A stretch of 64,000 bases of DNA from Lacrimispora defluvii (GTDB lineage: Bacteria; Bacillota; Clostridia; Lachnospirales; Lachnospiraceae). Both the position numbers and the translations under genes were made by a program. Below the pieces are notes generated by a model. The model saw nothing but the letters and a program-made list of their open reading frames with translations. It did not search any database and was not told where the DNA came from. Positions 1 to 7,597 of the stretch are shown piece by piece; the first letter of the stretch is position 1; every line of letters begins with the position of its first letter. The stretch is taken from assembly GCA_013036995.1 (NCBI GenBank), contig JAAOXG010000003.1, positions 62,001 through 126,000 of the forward strand, written 5' to 3'.

Positions 1-1091
1 GTAAGAGCAAGAGCCACCGTAATTCCCTGTTCCTGAAAACTGGAATTGGTAAAGCAGTTCTGAAGCCATTTCCAGGAGGAATTTCCGGAAGCAGTAATAT
101 TTAACAGGAATTCGTCAAATCTTCCTTCTTTTAAAGCAGTCACTTCTGCATCCACACGCTTATTTTCTTCAAAGAAATGAAGAGCCCGGAGTACAGAACG
201 GTCTCCTGCAAACTCCCGAACTGCACTTAACTGACCAATCACATCTTCTTCCGTTATCTCTGCACATACTTCTTTTCCAAAAAACTCTGCCACCTTCTTC
301 ATCTCTGCAGGTACGGACGAGTAATCGGCACTTAAATCCGCATGTCCCTTTCCTGTATTGACAATAATCAGGCTGTGGTTCTGGGAAGCGAAATCAAAAT
401 CAATCTGCTCCACTGCAGGCTTTATGGGATCCTTAAAATCAATGGTAATCAGGCCGCCAACCGCACATGCCATCTGGTCAAGGAGACCAGATGCCTTGTC
501 CCAATAGACGTTTTCCGCATATCTTCCGATATGTGCATAAGCCACTGTATCCATGCGGCTGTCATTAAAAAATGTGTTCAGGATTGAACAAAGAAGCATC
601 TCAAAAGAAGCGGAAGAGCTGACACCTGCCGCACTGATTACATTGCTGGTTATATAGGCATTAAATCCACCGATCTCATAGCCTTTTTCTAAAAATCCCT
701 TTAACAGACCCTTTACCAAATCAATGGTGCCGGCTTTTTTATCACTTGGCGCCAGATCCTCAAGATCAATGGTAAAGCTCTGGTTATAAGTTACACTGAC
801 AATATGAATAAGGTTGCTGTTATTTTTCGCAGCCACACCTACACAGTCCAGGTTAATGCTTCCTGCCAGAACTTTCCCGTGATTATGATCGGTATGATTC
901 CCGCTGATCTCTGTACGCCCAGGTGATGTAAATAAAAGAATATCTTCTTCCGGAAAATGATTTTTAAAGTCCTTTACCAGGTTCTGATATCTTAAAATAT
1001 TCTCTTCTGCCGCTTTTTCGCCATACAAAGCAGTCATTAGTTTTCCTGCCTTTTCGGATTCTAAAAAACGGATTGTTTCATCTGCTTTCAT
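1..1091 (-). CDS. galK: Galactokinase (3' end beyond window)
   Basis: Phosphorylates galactose to galactose-1-phosphate in the Leloir pathway (cytoplasm). About 363 codons are in the window and no stop is reached, so the C-terminus lies to the left. The N-terminal half carries the galactokinase signature PGRTEISGNHTDHN at residues 58-70 and the GHMP-kinase ATP loop (AAGVSSSASFEM, near residue 150). Start is the ATG at 1091, preceded by AAAAGGAG. The family is usually 390-430 residues, so roughly 30-70 are missing. It has its own promoter just upstream. Family assignment is firm; the truncation is only the window edge. Confidence 0.93.
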   Translation of the reverse strand, partial: MKADETIRFLESEKAGKLMTALYGEKAAEENILRYQNLVKDFKNHFPEEDILLFTSPGRTEISGNHTDHNHGKVLAGSINLDCVGVAAKNNSNLIHIVSVTYNQSFTIDLEDLAPSDKKAGTIDLVKGLLKGFLEKGYEIGGFNAYITSNVISAAGVSSSASFEMLLCSILNTFFNDSRMDTVAYAHIGRYAENVYWDKASGLLDQMACAVGGLITIDFKDPIKPAVEQIDFDFASQNHSLIIVNTGKGHADLSADYSSVPAEMKKVAEFFGKEVCAEITEEDVIGQLSAVREFAGDRSVLRALHFFEENKRVDAEVTALKEGRFDEFLLNITASGNSSWKWLQNCFTNSSFQEQGITVALAL

Positions 1092-1143
1092 TCTTAAAAA
1101 TCTCCTTTTCCCCATTCATTGGCATACAAACGCCATTATCTCG

Positions 1144-1173
1144 AGTATATCATAAGTGCCAAAGTTTTCACAA
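1144..1173 (-). promoter_or_regulatory. Predicted sigma-A promoter of galK
   Basis: On the minus strand TTGTGA (-35, 1168-1173) and TATACT (-10, 1144-1149) are separated by 18 bases. It stands about 50 bases upstream of the galK start. Prediction from consensus only. Confidence 0.5.
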
Positions 1174-1204
1174 TATAATATTTTACGAAAAGCTATAAAA
1201 TAAT

Positions 1205-1233
1205 TTGACTTCCCTCAATCTCTCTTCTATAAT
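1205..1233 (+). promoter_or_regulatory. Predicted sigma-A promoter of the radical SAM gene
   Basis: TTGACT (1205-1210) and TATAAT (1228-1233) with a 17-base spacer, about 27 bases before the GGAGG ribosome binding site at 1251. Close to consensus. Divergent from the galK promoter. Confidence 0.7.
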
Positions 1234-1260
1234 GAAACAATCAAAAAACTGGAGGTCACC

Positions 1261-2205
1261 ATGTTCTGGAATGACAAGCCTTACCACGCTCTGGATTATG
1301 AACTGAAAAGGCAGTATGGACAAAAGGTCTATAAGCTTGCACTGGATGGCGGTATGACCTGCCCCAACCGGGATGGCTTACTGGGAACAGGGGGCTGTAT
1401 TTTCTGCAGCGGAGGCGGCTCCGGGGAATTTGCAGAAGCCAAAGGGCTTCATACTTCTGCAGCAGAACAGATTCAATCAGCCAAGAAGCGGGTGTCTCTT
1501 AAGATGAACGGGGAAAAGGGCCTCTATATCGCTTATTTTCAGTCCTACACCAACACTTACGCACCTGTTTCCTATTTGCGTGAACTCTTTACACAGGCTA
1601 TTTCCCAGCCTGATGTAGCTGTTTTATCCATTGCCACAAGACCTGACTGTCTTCCTCCTGACGTTATTCGTTTGTTAAAGGAATTAAACCGCATAAAACC
1701 GGTGTGGGTGGAACTGGGGCTTCAGACGATTCATGAATCAACAGCAGAGTTCATTCGGAGAGGGTATCCGCTGTCCGACTTTTATCTTGCATGGCAGAAT
1801 TTAAAAGAAGCGGGAATCACGGTGATCGCCCACGTCATTTTAGGACTTCCCGGAGAATCGAAAGATATGATATTTGAGACCATCCGCTATCTGGGGCATT
1901 TAGGTGATCAAGGAATCGACGGAATCAAACTGCAGCTGCTTCACATTCTGGAAGGAACTGACCTGGCGGATCTTTACAGGAAGGGAGCTGTACCGGTGTA
2001 TTCTCTTTTAGAATATACGGATCTTGTCATAGACTGTCTCTCCCTTCTTCCCCCATCTGTAGTCATTCACCGGCTTAGCGGAGATGGTCCCAAGGAACTT
2101 CTTCTCGCCCCTTTGTGGAGCGGTAACAAGCGCCTGGTACTGAATACCCTGACAAAGCGTTTAAAAGAACGAGGCATCTGCCAGGGTGACAGATACCTCG
2201 TCTGA
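1261..2205 (+). CDS. TIGR01212-family (YtqA-like) radical SAM protein
   Basis: A 314-residue radical SAM enzyme of uncharacterised substrate. The three iron-sulfur ligands are C34, C46 and C49 (CPNRDG, then GGCIFC), the wide C-x11-C-x2-C spacing typical of the TIGR01212/YhcC-YtqA family rather than the CxxxCxxC of most radical SAM proteins. The start ATG at 1261 follows GGAGG by five bases. Its stop lies one base from the stop of the convergent capA-like gene. Members are widespread and suspected of acting on RNA or protein; nothing here reveals the substrate. Confidence 0.88.
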   Translation: MFWNDKPYHALDYELKRQYGQKVYKLALDGGMTCPNRDGLLGTGGCIFCSGGGSGEFAEAKGLHTSAAEQIQSAKKRVSLKMNGEKGLYIAYFQSYTNTYAPVSYLRELFTQAISQPDVAVLSIATRPDCLPPDVIRLLKELNRIKPVWVELGLQTIHESTAEFIRRGYPLSDFYLAWQNLKEAGITVIAHVILGLPGESKDMIFETIRYLGHLGDQGIDGIKLQLLHILEGTDLADLYRKGAVPVYSLLEYTDLVIDCLSLLPPSVVIHRLSGDGPKELLLAPLWSGNKRLVLNTLTKRLKERGICQGDRYLV

Positions 2206-2206
2206 A

Positions 2207-3415
2207 TCAATTGCCGCTATTGTGAATGACACCATTGTCATCGATTGTTATTCCAAAAGACAGATTTTGAAAATACTGATAAAATCCCTTCACCTCTTCC
2301 GGTTTTGTCAGTGTTTTCGTAAATCCTGCACCTGAGGTTCCGGGAACAAGAGAAAGAGTGGTGGTATTGTCCTCAAAATTTACATCTGCCCTCATAAGAG
2401 CAGTCTTTGGAATGCTGCTGCCAAAGATAAAATTACCCAGACTGTAGCAGATTGGCTTTCCCTTGTAATATTCCACTCCCTGAAGAACATGGGGATGGCT
2501 GCCCACAACCAGATCTGCGCCTGCATCAATCAGCTGCTGCCCCAGCTGCCGCTGGTATTCTTTTGGTTTTTCTTCCCGCTCCACTCCCCAGTGAACATAG
2601 ACCACCACATAGTCACATATACTTCTGGCCTTACGGATTTCCTCAAGAAGTATGGTTGGATCGTATCCACTTACCATACCTGGCTTTTTGCTGTTGGCCA
2701 CCCAGTTGGGATCGGGATAAACTCTTGATGCGGCAAGAAATCCGAAGGTTTTCCCATTTACTTCCATGGTCTCAAGCTGTTTTGCACGATTCATATCAGG
2801 GCCTGCGCCTACATAGCGGATTCCTGCTCCATCTAACGCCGTACAGGTATCTAAAAGTGCATCGGTTCCGTAATCCAGTGTATGATTGTTGGCGATTGTT
2901 ACGATATCCACACCGATTTCATTCATCATGGAAACCCGGTCCGGATTTAAACGGAATGTAAACTGCTTGTCCGGTGCTGCTGATCCCCGGTTGCTGAATG
3001 GAAATTCCTGATTGGCCATAAAGATATCCGCCTTACTGATTTCCCCCCGCATCCCCTCATCAAGCACGCCATTAATACTGCCATTTTTATCATAAGCTGT
3101 CGTAACATGAGTAGAAAGTAATATATCCCCTGCAAAAAGGAGATGTACCACTGGATTTTTCTCCTGATCTGTACTGGATTCTTTGGTTTCCTCCGTCACA
3201 GTCAGAACTTCCTGGCTGCTGCTTTCTTCCCGTTCACTCCTGGTATCCTGCTGGGTAACAGAAGACGAATTCGTATCTCCTGCTTCTTTACTGACTGTTT
3301 CTTTTGTTCCCTGTCTCTGCTTCCATTCTGTTCCTCCAATCCACCCCGCCAGCACGACGAACAGCAATACGGGAAGGATAATCAGAAACTTCATGGTTCC
3401 ATTGGTCTTCTTCAT
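2207..3415 (-). CDS. CapA-family metallophosphatase, membrane anchored
   Basis: A 402-residue protein of the CapA/PgsA family (calcineurin-like phosphoesterase fold). An N-terminal anchor helix (about residues 9-26) is followed by a Ser/Thr/Glu-rich linker to about residue 85, then the domain with LLFAGDILLS, NQEFPFS, ANNHTLDYG, HWGVE and GSHPHVLQG, which carry the metal-binding Asp/Asn/His residues. The domain would face outside the cell. CapA proteins are tied to poly-gamma-glutamate or capsule synthesis, but no pgsBC partners are present, so that role is not supported. Start ATG at 3415 follows TGGAGGAG. It stands alone, convergent with the radical SAM gene. Confidence 0.85.
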   Translation of the reverse strand: MKKTNGTMKFLIILPVLLFVVLAGWIGGTEWKQRQGTKETVSKEAGDTNSSSVTQQDTRSEREESSSQEVLTVTEETKESSTDQEKNPVVHLLFAGDILLSTHVTTAYDKNGSINGVLDEGMRGEISKADIFMANQEFPFSNRGSAAPDKQFTFRLNPDRVSMMNEIGVDIVTIANNHTLDYGTDALLDTCTALDGAGIRYVGAGPDMNRAKQLETMEVNGKTFGFLAASRVYPDPNWVANSKKPGMVSGYDPTILLEEIRKARSICDYVVVYVHWGVEREEKPKEYQRQLGQQLIDAGADLVVGSHPHVLQGVEYYKGKPICYSLGNFIFGSSIPKTALMRADVNFEDNTTTLSLVPGTSGAGFTKTLTKPEEVKGFYQYFQNLSFGITIDDNGVIHNSGN

Positions 3416-3439
3416 TTACTCCTCCAGATTGTTAATAAA

Positions 3440-3550
3440 TTCCACATACTTTTCGCTGGTTCATAACTTTTTCCACAATTATTGGTCTTTTTTCCCCATA
3501 TACGACTGAGCAACCCACTTTTCCACAGTTTTTTGTGGATGATTCATAAC
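3440..3550. repeat. Cluster of DnaA-box-like repeats upstream of capA-like gene
   Basis: TTTTCCACA occurs at 3469-3477 and 3519-3527, both fitting TTWTNCACA. Near copies are at 3440-3446 (TTCCACA) and, inverted, at 3534-3542 (TGTGGATGA). The octamer TTCATAAC is also repeated at 3460-3467 and 3543-3550. All lie in the leader/promoter zone of the minus-strand CapA-like gene. Whether DnaA binds is unknown. Confidence 0.4.
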
Positions 3551-3655
3551 AGATCCCTTATCTATTATTTGGTATTAATTCCCATTTTTACATCTTACAC
3601 TGGTTCCATGTTTTTGTCAAATCAGGGCGATTAAGCATAGATTAAACAAACACAA

Positions 3656-3715
3656 GGAAAAAAGCCGGTTTTGCAGAAAGGATATATGCATCCTATTCTC
3701 TGCAAAACCGGCTTT
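3656..3715 (-). terminator. Intrinsic terminator after degV
   Basis: Perfect 17-base stem (3661-3677 with 3699-3715, core GCCGGTTTTGCAGA) with a further inner AGGAT/ATCCT pair. Read on the minus strand it is followed by a run of T (3658-3663). It lies 32 bases beyond the degV stop. Confidence 0.9.
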
Positions 3716-3746
3716 AATCCTGTATATGAACGTTGTCACATCTGAC

Positions 3747-4589
3747 TTACAAGGTCATAATAATTCCGCCGTCATTGGCATATACTGTCGCTACTCCTGC
3801 TGTTTCTGTAATCATTATGTCCTTAAATATGCCTCTTTTCAACATCTCCTGCTTTACAAACTCCGCCCGCTCCGGATTATTGCAATGAGCGATTGCCAGT
3901 ACCTTGTTCCTGGTATCTCCGGCATCCTTCATGGCAATATCAGCCATGCGGGTCAGTGCTTTGTTGATTCCCCTTGCCTGGTCCAGCTTAACAATGACTC
4001 CCGATTCAGCCCCCATAACAGGCTTAATATTAAGCGCAGTTGCAAAGAATGCCTGCAGACCGGTAAGACGTCCGTTCTTTCTTAATGTATCAAGACTTTC
4101 CAGCACAAAGTAGGTTTTCATGCTCTTTATATAGGCTCTCACCTTATCTTCAATCTCTTCGAAGGGAAGTGATGCCTGACAAAGAGACTGAATGTAAACA
4201 GCAATATTAAGCTGTCCGCAGGAAGCAGAATCGGATCCGAATACGGCAATCTTCTTGCTGTCTTTTCCATGTTCCTCTTCGTACAGCTTCTTACCCAGTA
4301 CTGCACTGTTATAGCTTCCGCTTAAATGCTCGGAAAGAGTGATAACAAAGACCTGGTCCTCTTCACACTCGAATGCCTCTTTATATAATTCAGGAGACGG
4401 ACATGCTGTCTTAGGAGACTCACTGCTGCTTTTTACCAGCTCAAGAAACCGCTTCTGATCAAACGTCTCATCATCAATTATCTGTGTATTACCGACCTGT
4501 AAAATTAACGGAATGATCTGAAAGTGGGGATCTTTCTTCAGATCCGGCGTCAGGTCCGTACAACTGTCCCCAATGATTTTATAGCTCAT
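3747..4589 (-). CDS. DegV family fatty-acid-binding protein
   Basis: A 280-residue EDD-fold protein. DegV/FakB proteins bind a fatty acid and present it to the kinase FakA. N-terminal MSYKIIGDSCTDLTPDLK carries the conserved D-S-x-x-D; TACPSPELY and HLSGSYNSA match the ligand-pocket motifs, and the C-terminal half holds the second lobe. It is single-gene, with a near-perfect promoter and a strong terminator. Start ATG at 4589 follows AGGAGG. No fakA lies nearby, so use in exogenous fatty-acid uptake is inferred from the family only. Confidence 0.9.
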   Translation of the reverse strand: MSYKIIGDSCTDLTPDLKKDPHFQIIPLILQVGNTQIIDDETFDQKRFLELVKSSSESPKTACPSPELYKEAFECEEDQVFVITLSEHLSGSYNSAVLGKKLYEEEHGKDSKKIAVFGSDSASCGQLNIAVYIQSLCQASLPFEEIEDKVRAYIKSMKTYFVLESLDTLRKNGRLTGLQAFFATALNIKPVMGAESGVIVKLDQARGINKALTRMADIAMKDAGDTRNKVLAIAHCNNPERAEFVKQEMLKRGIFKDIMITETAGVATVYANDGGIIMTL

Positions 4590-4643
4590 ATCTATATTCT
4601 TCCTCCTGGCACGAAACTTATCATGTAGTATTCATTACTATAT

Positions 4644-4672
4644 ATTATAGAGAAACAAAGTTGGTCTGTCAA
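4644..4672 (-). promoter_or_regulatory. Consensus sigma-A promoter of degV
   Basis: TTGACA (4667-4672) and TATAAT (4644-4649) on the minus strand with a 17-base spacer: a perfect consensus match, so strong constitutive expression is expected. Confidence 0.85.
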
Positions 4673-4685
4673 TAGAATATATATG

Positions 4686-4745
4686 AAAAAAATGGATGTC
4701 AAAAACAGCCACCTTCCTTTGAAAGGCCTTCTGTTTTTGACATCC
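4686..4745 (-). terminator. Intrinsic terminator after htpG
   Basis: A 15-base perfect stem (4694-4708 with 4731-4745, core GATGTCAAAAACAG) followed on the minus strand by seven T (4686-4692). On the plus strand it also ends in TTTTTT, so it could work both ways. Confidence 0.9.
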
Positions 4746-4770
4746 TTTTTTCTGCTGTATCAAAAAATCC

Positions 4771-6774
4771 TTATTCTTCTGCCATTACTAACATCAGCTC
4801 ATTGCTTCTTGCAATAAAGCCTGTCATACGCTCCGGTGTGAGAGATCCGTGGCTTAACGCTGCCAGATCGTAAAGCTGCTCACAGATTGCGTTGGTATGA
4901 GTACCATCTTTATGTCCTAATACATATTGTACCAGTTTGTTGTTATAGTTAAGAACCAGAGTTTCACCGCCTGCTCCAAATAAAGAAGCATCCATACCAG
5001 GCATGGTGTACATCTTCATCATTTCCTGCATACGTCTTGATTCTTCAGAAACAGTAATCATGGAAGAAACGTTATCATTCTTTAACTTCTCAACCTTAAC
5101 CTCTAAATTCTCTTTATTTAAAGCCTTACGGAAGAGTTCAGTCAAAGCTTCCACATCAGCCTTCATGGCTTCTTTATCCTCTTCTGTTACTTCTTCTTTA
5201 AAAATATCGGATAAATCGGAGTTAATACATAAGAACTTCACATTCTCATTCTTCTGCTCTAAATATCCCACAAACGGATTATCGATATTCTCTGTTAAAT
5301 AAACCGCGTCAAGACCTGCTTCTTTAAAGAGGTTGATATACTGGCTCTGTTCTTTTTCATTGGTAATATAGAATACTTTGTTCTCATGTTTTTCCTTATT
5401 CTCTTCCAGACATTCTGTCAGTGTTAAATACTTGCCTTCCAGATTCTTAAAGAGAATGGAATCATTGATCTTTTCTGCAAATTTCTCATCTTTTAAGCAG
5501 CCGAATTTGATAAATGGATTAATATCTGCCCAGTACTTATCATAATTCTCACGATCTGTCTTAAACATTCCAGTCAGCTTATCTGCAACCTTCTTTGTAA
5601 TATAATCTGAGATCTTCTTAACAAAGCCATCATTTTGCAGCGCACTTCTGGATACATTCAGAGGAAGATCCGGACAATCGATAACACCCTTTAAGAGCAT
5701 TAAGAATTCCGGTATTACTTCTTTAATGTTATCTGCGATAAACACCTGGTTGTTGTACAGCTTAATGGTTCCTTCCAGGCTGTCATAGTTTAAGTTCAGT
5801 TTTGGGAAGTAGAGAATTCCCTTTAAGTTAAACGGATAATCCATGTTTAAATGAATCCAGAATAACGGCTCCTTATAGTCATGGAATACCTTGCGGTAAA
5901 AGCCCTTGTAATCCTCTTCGGAACAGTCATTTGGATGCTTATTCCACAGAGGGTTGGTATCATTGACTGCCACCGGCCGCTTTTTAATCTTGTACTTTTC
6001 TTTGGCCGGAGAAACTTCCACTGTTTCTTTTTCGCCGTTTTCTTTTTCTATTTCTTCTGTTTTGGCTTCCTCCACAATGGTCTCAACCACAGTATCCTTC
6101 TCAGTCAGTTCTTCCTTTTCAATGGTCTCATACTGAGGCTCAGCTGTTACATTGGATAAGTAGATCGCAACCGGCATAAAGGAACAATATTTTTCCAAAA
6201 CCTCTCTTGCTCTGTATTCATTACAGAACTCCAGGCAGTCTTCATTGAGATAAAGCTTAATGGTAGTACCAAATTCTTCTTTATCTCCTTCTTCCATCTC
6301 AAACTCTGTACCGCCGTCTGATTCCCAGTGAACGGGTGCTGCACCTTCTTTGTAGGACTTTGTATCGATGGTTACCTTATCTGCAACCATAAAAGCAGAG
6401 TAAAAACCAAGTCCGAAATGTCCGATAATCTGATCTTCGTTGGTCTTGTCCTTATATTTTTCAAGGAAATCCTTTGCACCGGAAAATGCGATCTGATTGA
6501 TATACTCATCAACTTCTTCCATGGTCATACCAATACCGTTATCTTTAAAGGTAATCGTCTTTTCATTGGAATCTGTGATTACTTCAATCTTAAACTCCAG
6601 ATCATCCGGCTTCTGCCACTCTCCCATAACATCAAGTTTTTTCAGCTTTGTAATAGCATCGCTTCCATTGGATACCAATTCACGGTAGAAGATATCATGG
6701 TCTGAGTACAACCACTTTTTAATAATCGGGAAAATATTTTCGCTGTTGATTGTCAAACTTCCTGTTTTTGCCAT
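4771..6774 (-). CDS. htpG: Molecular chaperone HtpG (Hsp90)
   Basis: Cytoplasmic ATP-dependent chaperone, 667 residues. The N-terminal GHKL ATPase domain shows NGSDAITKLKKL (residues 36-47), DNGIGM (78-83) and GHFGLGFYS (118-126); the middle domain begins near residue 270 and the dimerisation domain follows from about 540. Residues about 214-265 form a Glu/Lys-rich stretch between the N and middle domains, an insert absent from the 624-residue E. coli protein and reminiscent of the eukaryotic charged linker. Start ATG at 6774 follows AAGGAG. Monocistronic, with a strong promoter flanked by two palindromes that suggest stress control. Confidence 0.96.
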   Translation of the reverse strand: MAKTGSLTINSENIFPIIKKWLYSDHDIFYRELVSNGSDAITKLKKLDVMGEWQKPDDLEFKIEVITDSNEKTITFKDNGIGMTMEEVDEYINQIAFSGAKDFLEKYKDKTNEDQIIGHFGLGFYSAFMVADKVTIDTKSYKEGAAPVHWESDGGTEFEMEEGDKEEFGTTIKLYLNEDCLEFCNEYRAREVLEKYCSFMPVAIYLSNVTAEPQYETIEKEELTEKDTVVETIVEEAKTEEIEKENGEKETVEVSPAKEKYKIKKRPVAVNDTNPLWNKHPNDCSEEDYKGFYRKVFHDYKEPLFWIHLNMDYPFNLKGILYFPKLNLNYDSLEGTIKLYNNQVFIADNIKEVIPEFLMLLKGVIDCPDLPLNVSRSALQNDGFVKKISDYITKKVADKLTGMFKTDRENYDKYWADINPFIKFGCLKDEKFAEKINDSILFKNLEGKYLTLTECLEENKEKHENKVFYITNEKEQSQYINLFKEAGLDAVYLTENIDNPFVGYLEQKNENVKFLCINSDLSDIFKEEVTEEDKEAMKADVEALTELFRKALNKENLEVKVEKLKNDNVSSMITVSEESRRMQEMMKMYTMPGMDASLFGAGGETLVLNYNNKLVQYVLGHKDGTHTNAICEQLYDLAALSHGSLTPERMTGFIARSNELMLVMAEE

Positions 6775-6809
6775 ATCAGAACACTCCTTACTTTCTTTTT
6801 CTATTTTTG

Positions 6810-6828
6810 TTCCATGACCATCATGGAA
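6810..6828. promoter_or_regulatory. Inverted repeat in htpG leader
   Basis: TTCCATGA and TCATGGAA separated by three bases, a perfect 8-base inverted repeat lying about 20-40 bases after the predicted htpG transcription start. Possible operator or leader hairpin; no known regulator assigned. Confidence 0.5.
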
Positions 6829-6855
6829 TTTTTACAATTTATACCTGCAAAGAGT

Positions 6856-6884
6856 ATTTTAATACGCAGAAATGGAATTGTCAA
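6856..6884 (-). promoter_or_regulatory. Predicted sigma-A promoter of htpG
   Basis: TTGACA (6879-6884) and TAAAAT (6856-6861) on the minus strand with a 17-base spacer, giving a leader of about 75 bases. Confidence 0.8.
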
Positions 6885-6891
6885 TAGAAAA

Positions 6892-6918
6892 TCAGCACTC
6901 AAACCGTTTGAGTGCTGA
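6892..6918. promoter_or_regulatory. CIRCE-like palindrome between DUF5721 gene and htpG
   Basis: TCAGCACTC-N9-GAGTGCTGA, which differs from the HrcA operator CIRCE (TTAGCACTC-N9-GAGTGCTAA) at one position per arm. It ends 7 bases upstream of the htpG -35 box and begins 5 bases after the DUF5721 stop, with a short TTTTCT run on the minus strand, so it may also act as a terminator for the upstream gene. Confidence 0.55.
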
Positions 6919-6923
6919 TAACG

Positions 6924-7421
6924 TCATTCTTCCAGATAAACAATCTGGTTTTGCTTTAAAAACTCCTTAAATTCCTGGTCCCATTCCTGATCTAAGGTCT
7001 TGTCCAGAGTAAAAACAGATACTGAGGTACCTGTTACACAGGTCAGACGTTCATCCTCATATCTGATATTGATATACAGTCCTTTGACCTCATTGGAAGT
7101 GAAAGGAATCTTTCGTTGGGAAAGAAAACGTTCCGTATCCTCTTTTGGCATCTGCATTACAATCTTAAAACTTCCAGGCAGCCGTCTGCCCTTGATCAGC
7201 GAAAAACAAAAGGGCTTCATCATGGCCCAGGTGGACAGCTCTCCTAAGTCCAGGGCTTCCTTCTCTTCTGCTGTATAATAGCCAGACCGTATGGCTCCGT
7301 CAATGGTAAATGTATTAAAGGTAGTGACTGAAGCCTCTTTTACAAGAAAACGGTCAAAAACTTCTCCTACAAACAACTTTGTGGTAAAAGGTTTCATCTC
7401 TTCTATATTCAACGCAATCAT
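6924..7421 (-). CDS. DUF5721 family protein
   Basis: A 165-residue protein recognised as DUF5721 by its start MIALNIEEMKPFTTKLF and the GYYTAEEKEAL segment. Function unknown. It looks like a compact alpha/beta cytoplasmic protein without signal peptide, membrane segment or cysteine cluster. Single gene with its own promoter (TTGACA-18-TATAGT), divergent from the aminopeptidase gene and upstream of htpG in the same direction, separated from it by the CIRCE-like palindrome. Confidence 0.75.
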   Translation of the reverse strand: MIALNIEEMKPFTTKLFVGEVFDRFLVKEASVTTFNTFTIDGAIRSGYYTAEEKEALDLGELSTWAMMKPFCFSLIKGRRLPGSFKIVMQMPKEDTERFLSQRKIPFTSNEVKGLYINIRYEDERLTCVTGTSVSVFTLDKTLDQEWDQEFKEFLKQNQIVYLEE

Positions 7422-7455
7422 GGTTTCATTCTCCCCATCCGTATTTTCTCCGTTA

Positions 7456-7485
7456 ACTATACAACGGAAACTCTTCCAATGTCAA
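7456..7485 (-). promoter_or_regulatory. Predicted promoter of DUF5721 gene
   Basis: TTGACA (7480-7485) and TATAGT (7456-7461) on the minus strand, 18-base spacer. Confidence 0.65.
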
Positions 7486-7512
7486 CGCAGGATTTGACTC
7501 TCCCTGCCGGTA

Positions 7513-7541
7513 TTCCAAACCAATCTCTTCTATGCTATAAT
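7513..7541 (+). promoter_or_regulatory. Predicted promoter of M18 aminopeptidase gene
   Basis: TTCCAA (7513-7518), 17 bases, TATAAT (7536-7541) with an extended -10 (TGC before TATAAT). Confidence 0.6.
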
Positions 7542-7597
7542 AGATTCAACGGTTTCAGTCAGAAAACCAATTGAAAATCAGAAAAGAGGAAAATGAT

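Noticed and set aside
2166-2197. Hairpin GAGGCATCTG/CAGATACCTC at the end of the radical SAM gene as a terminator
   Set aside because: It lies inside the coding sequence, has a mismatch and no T-run follows, so it is not convincing.
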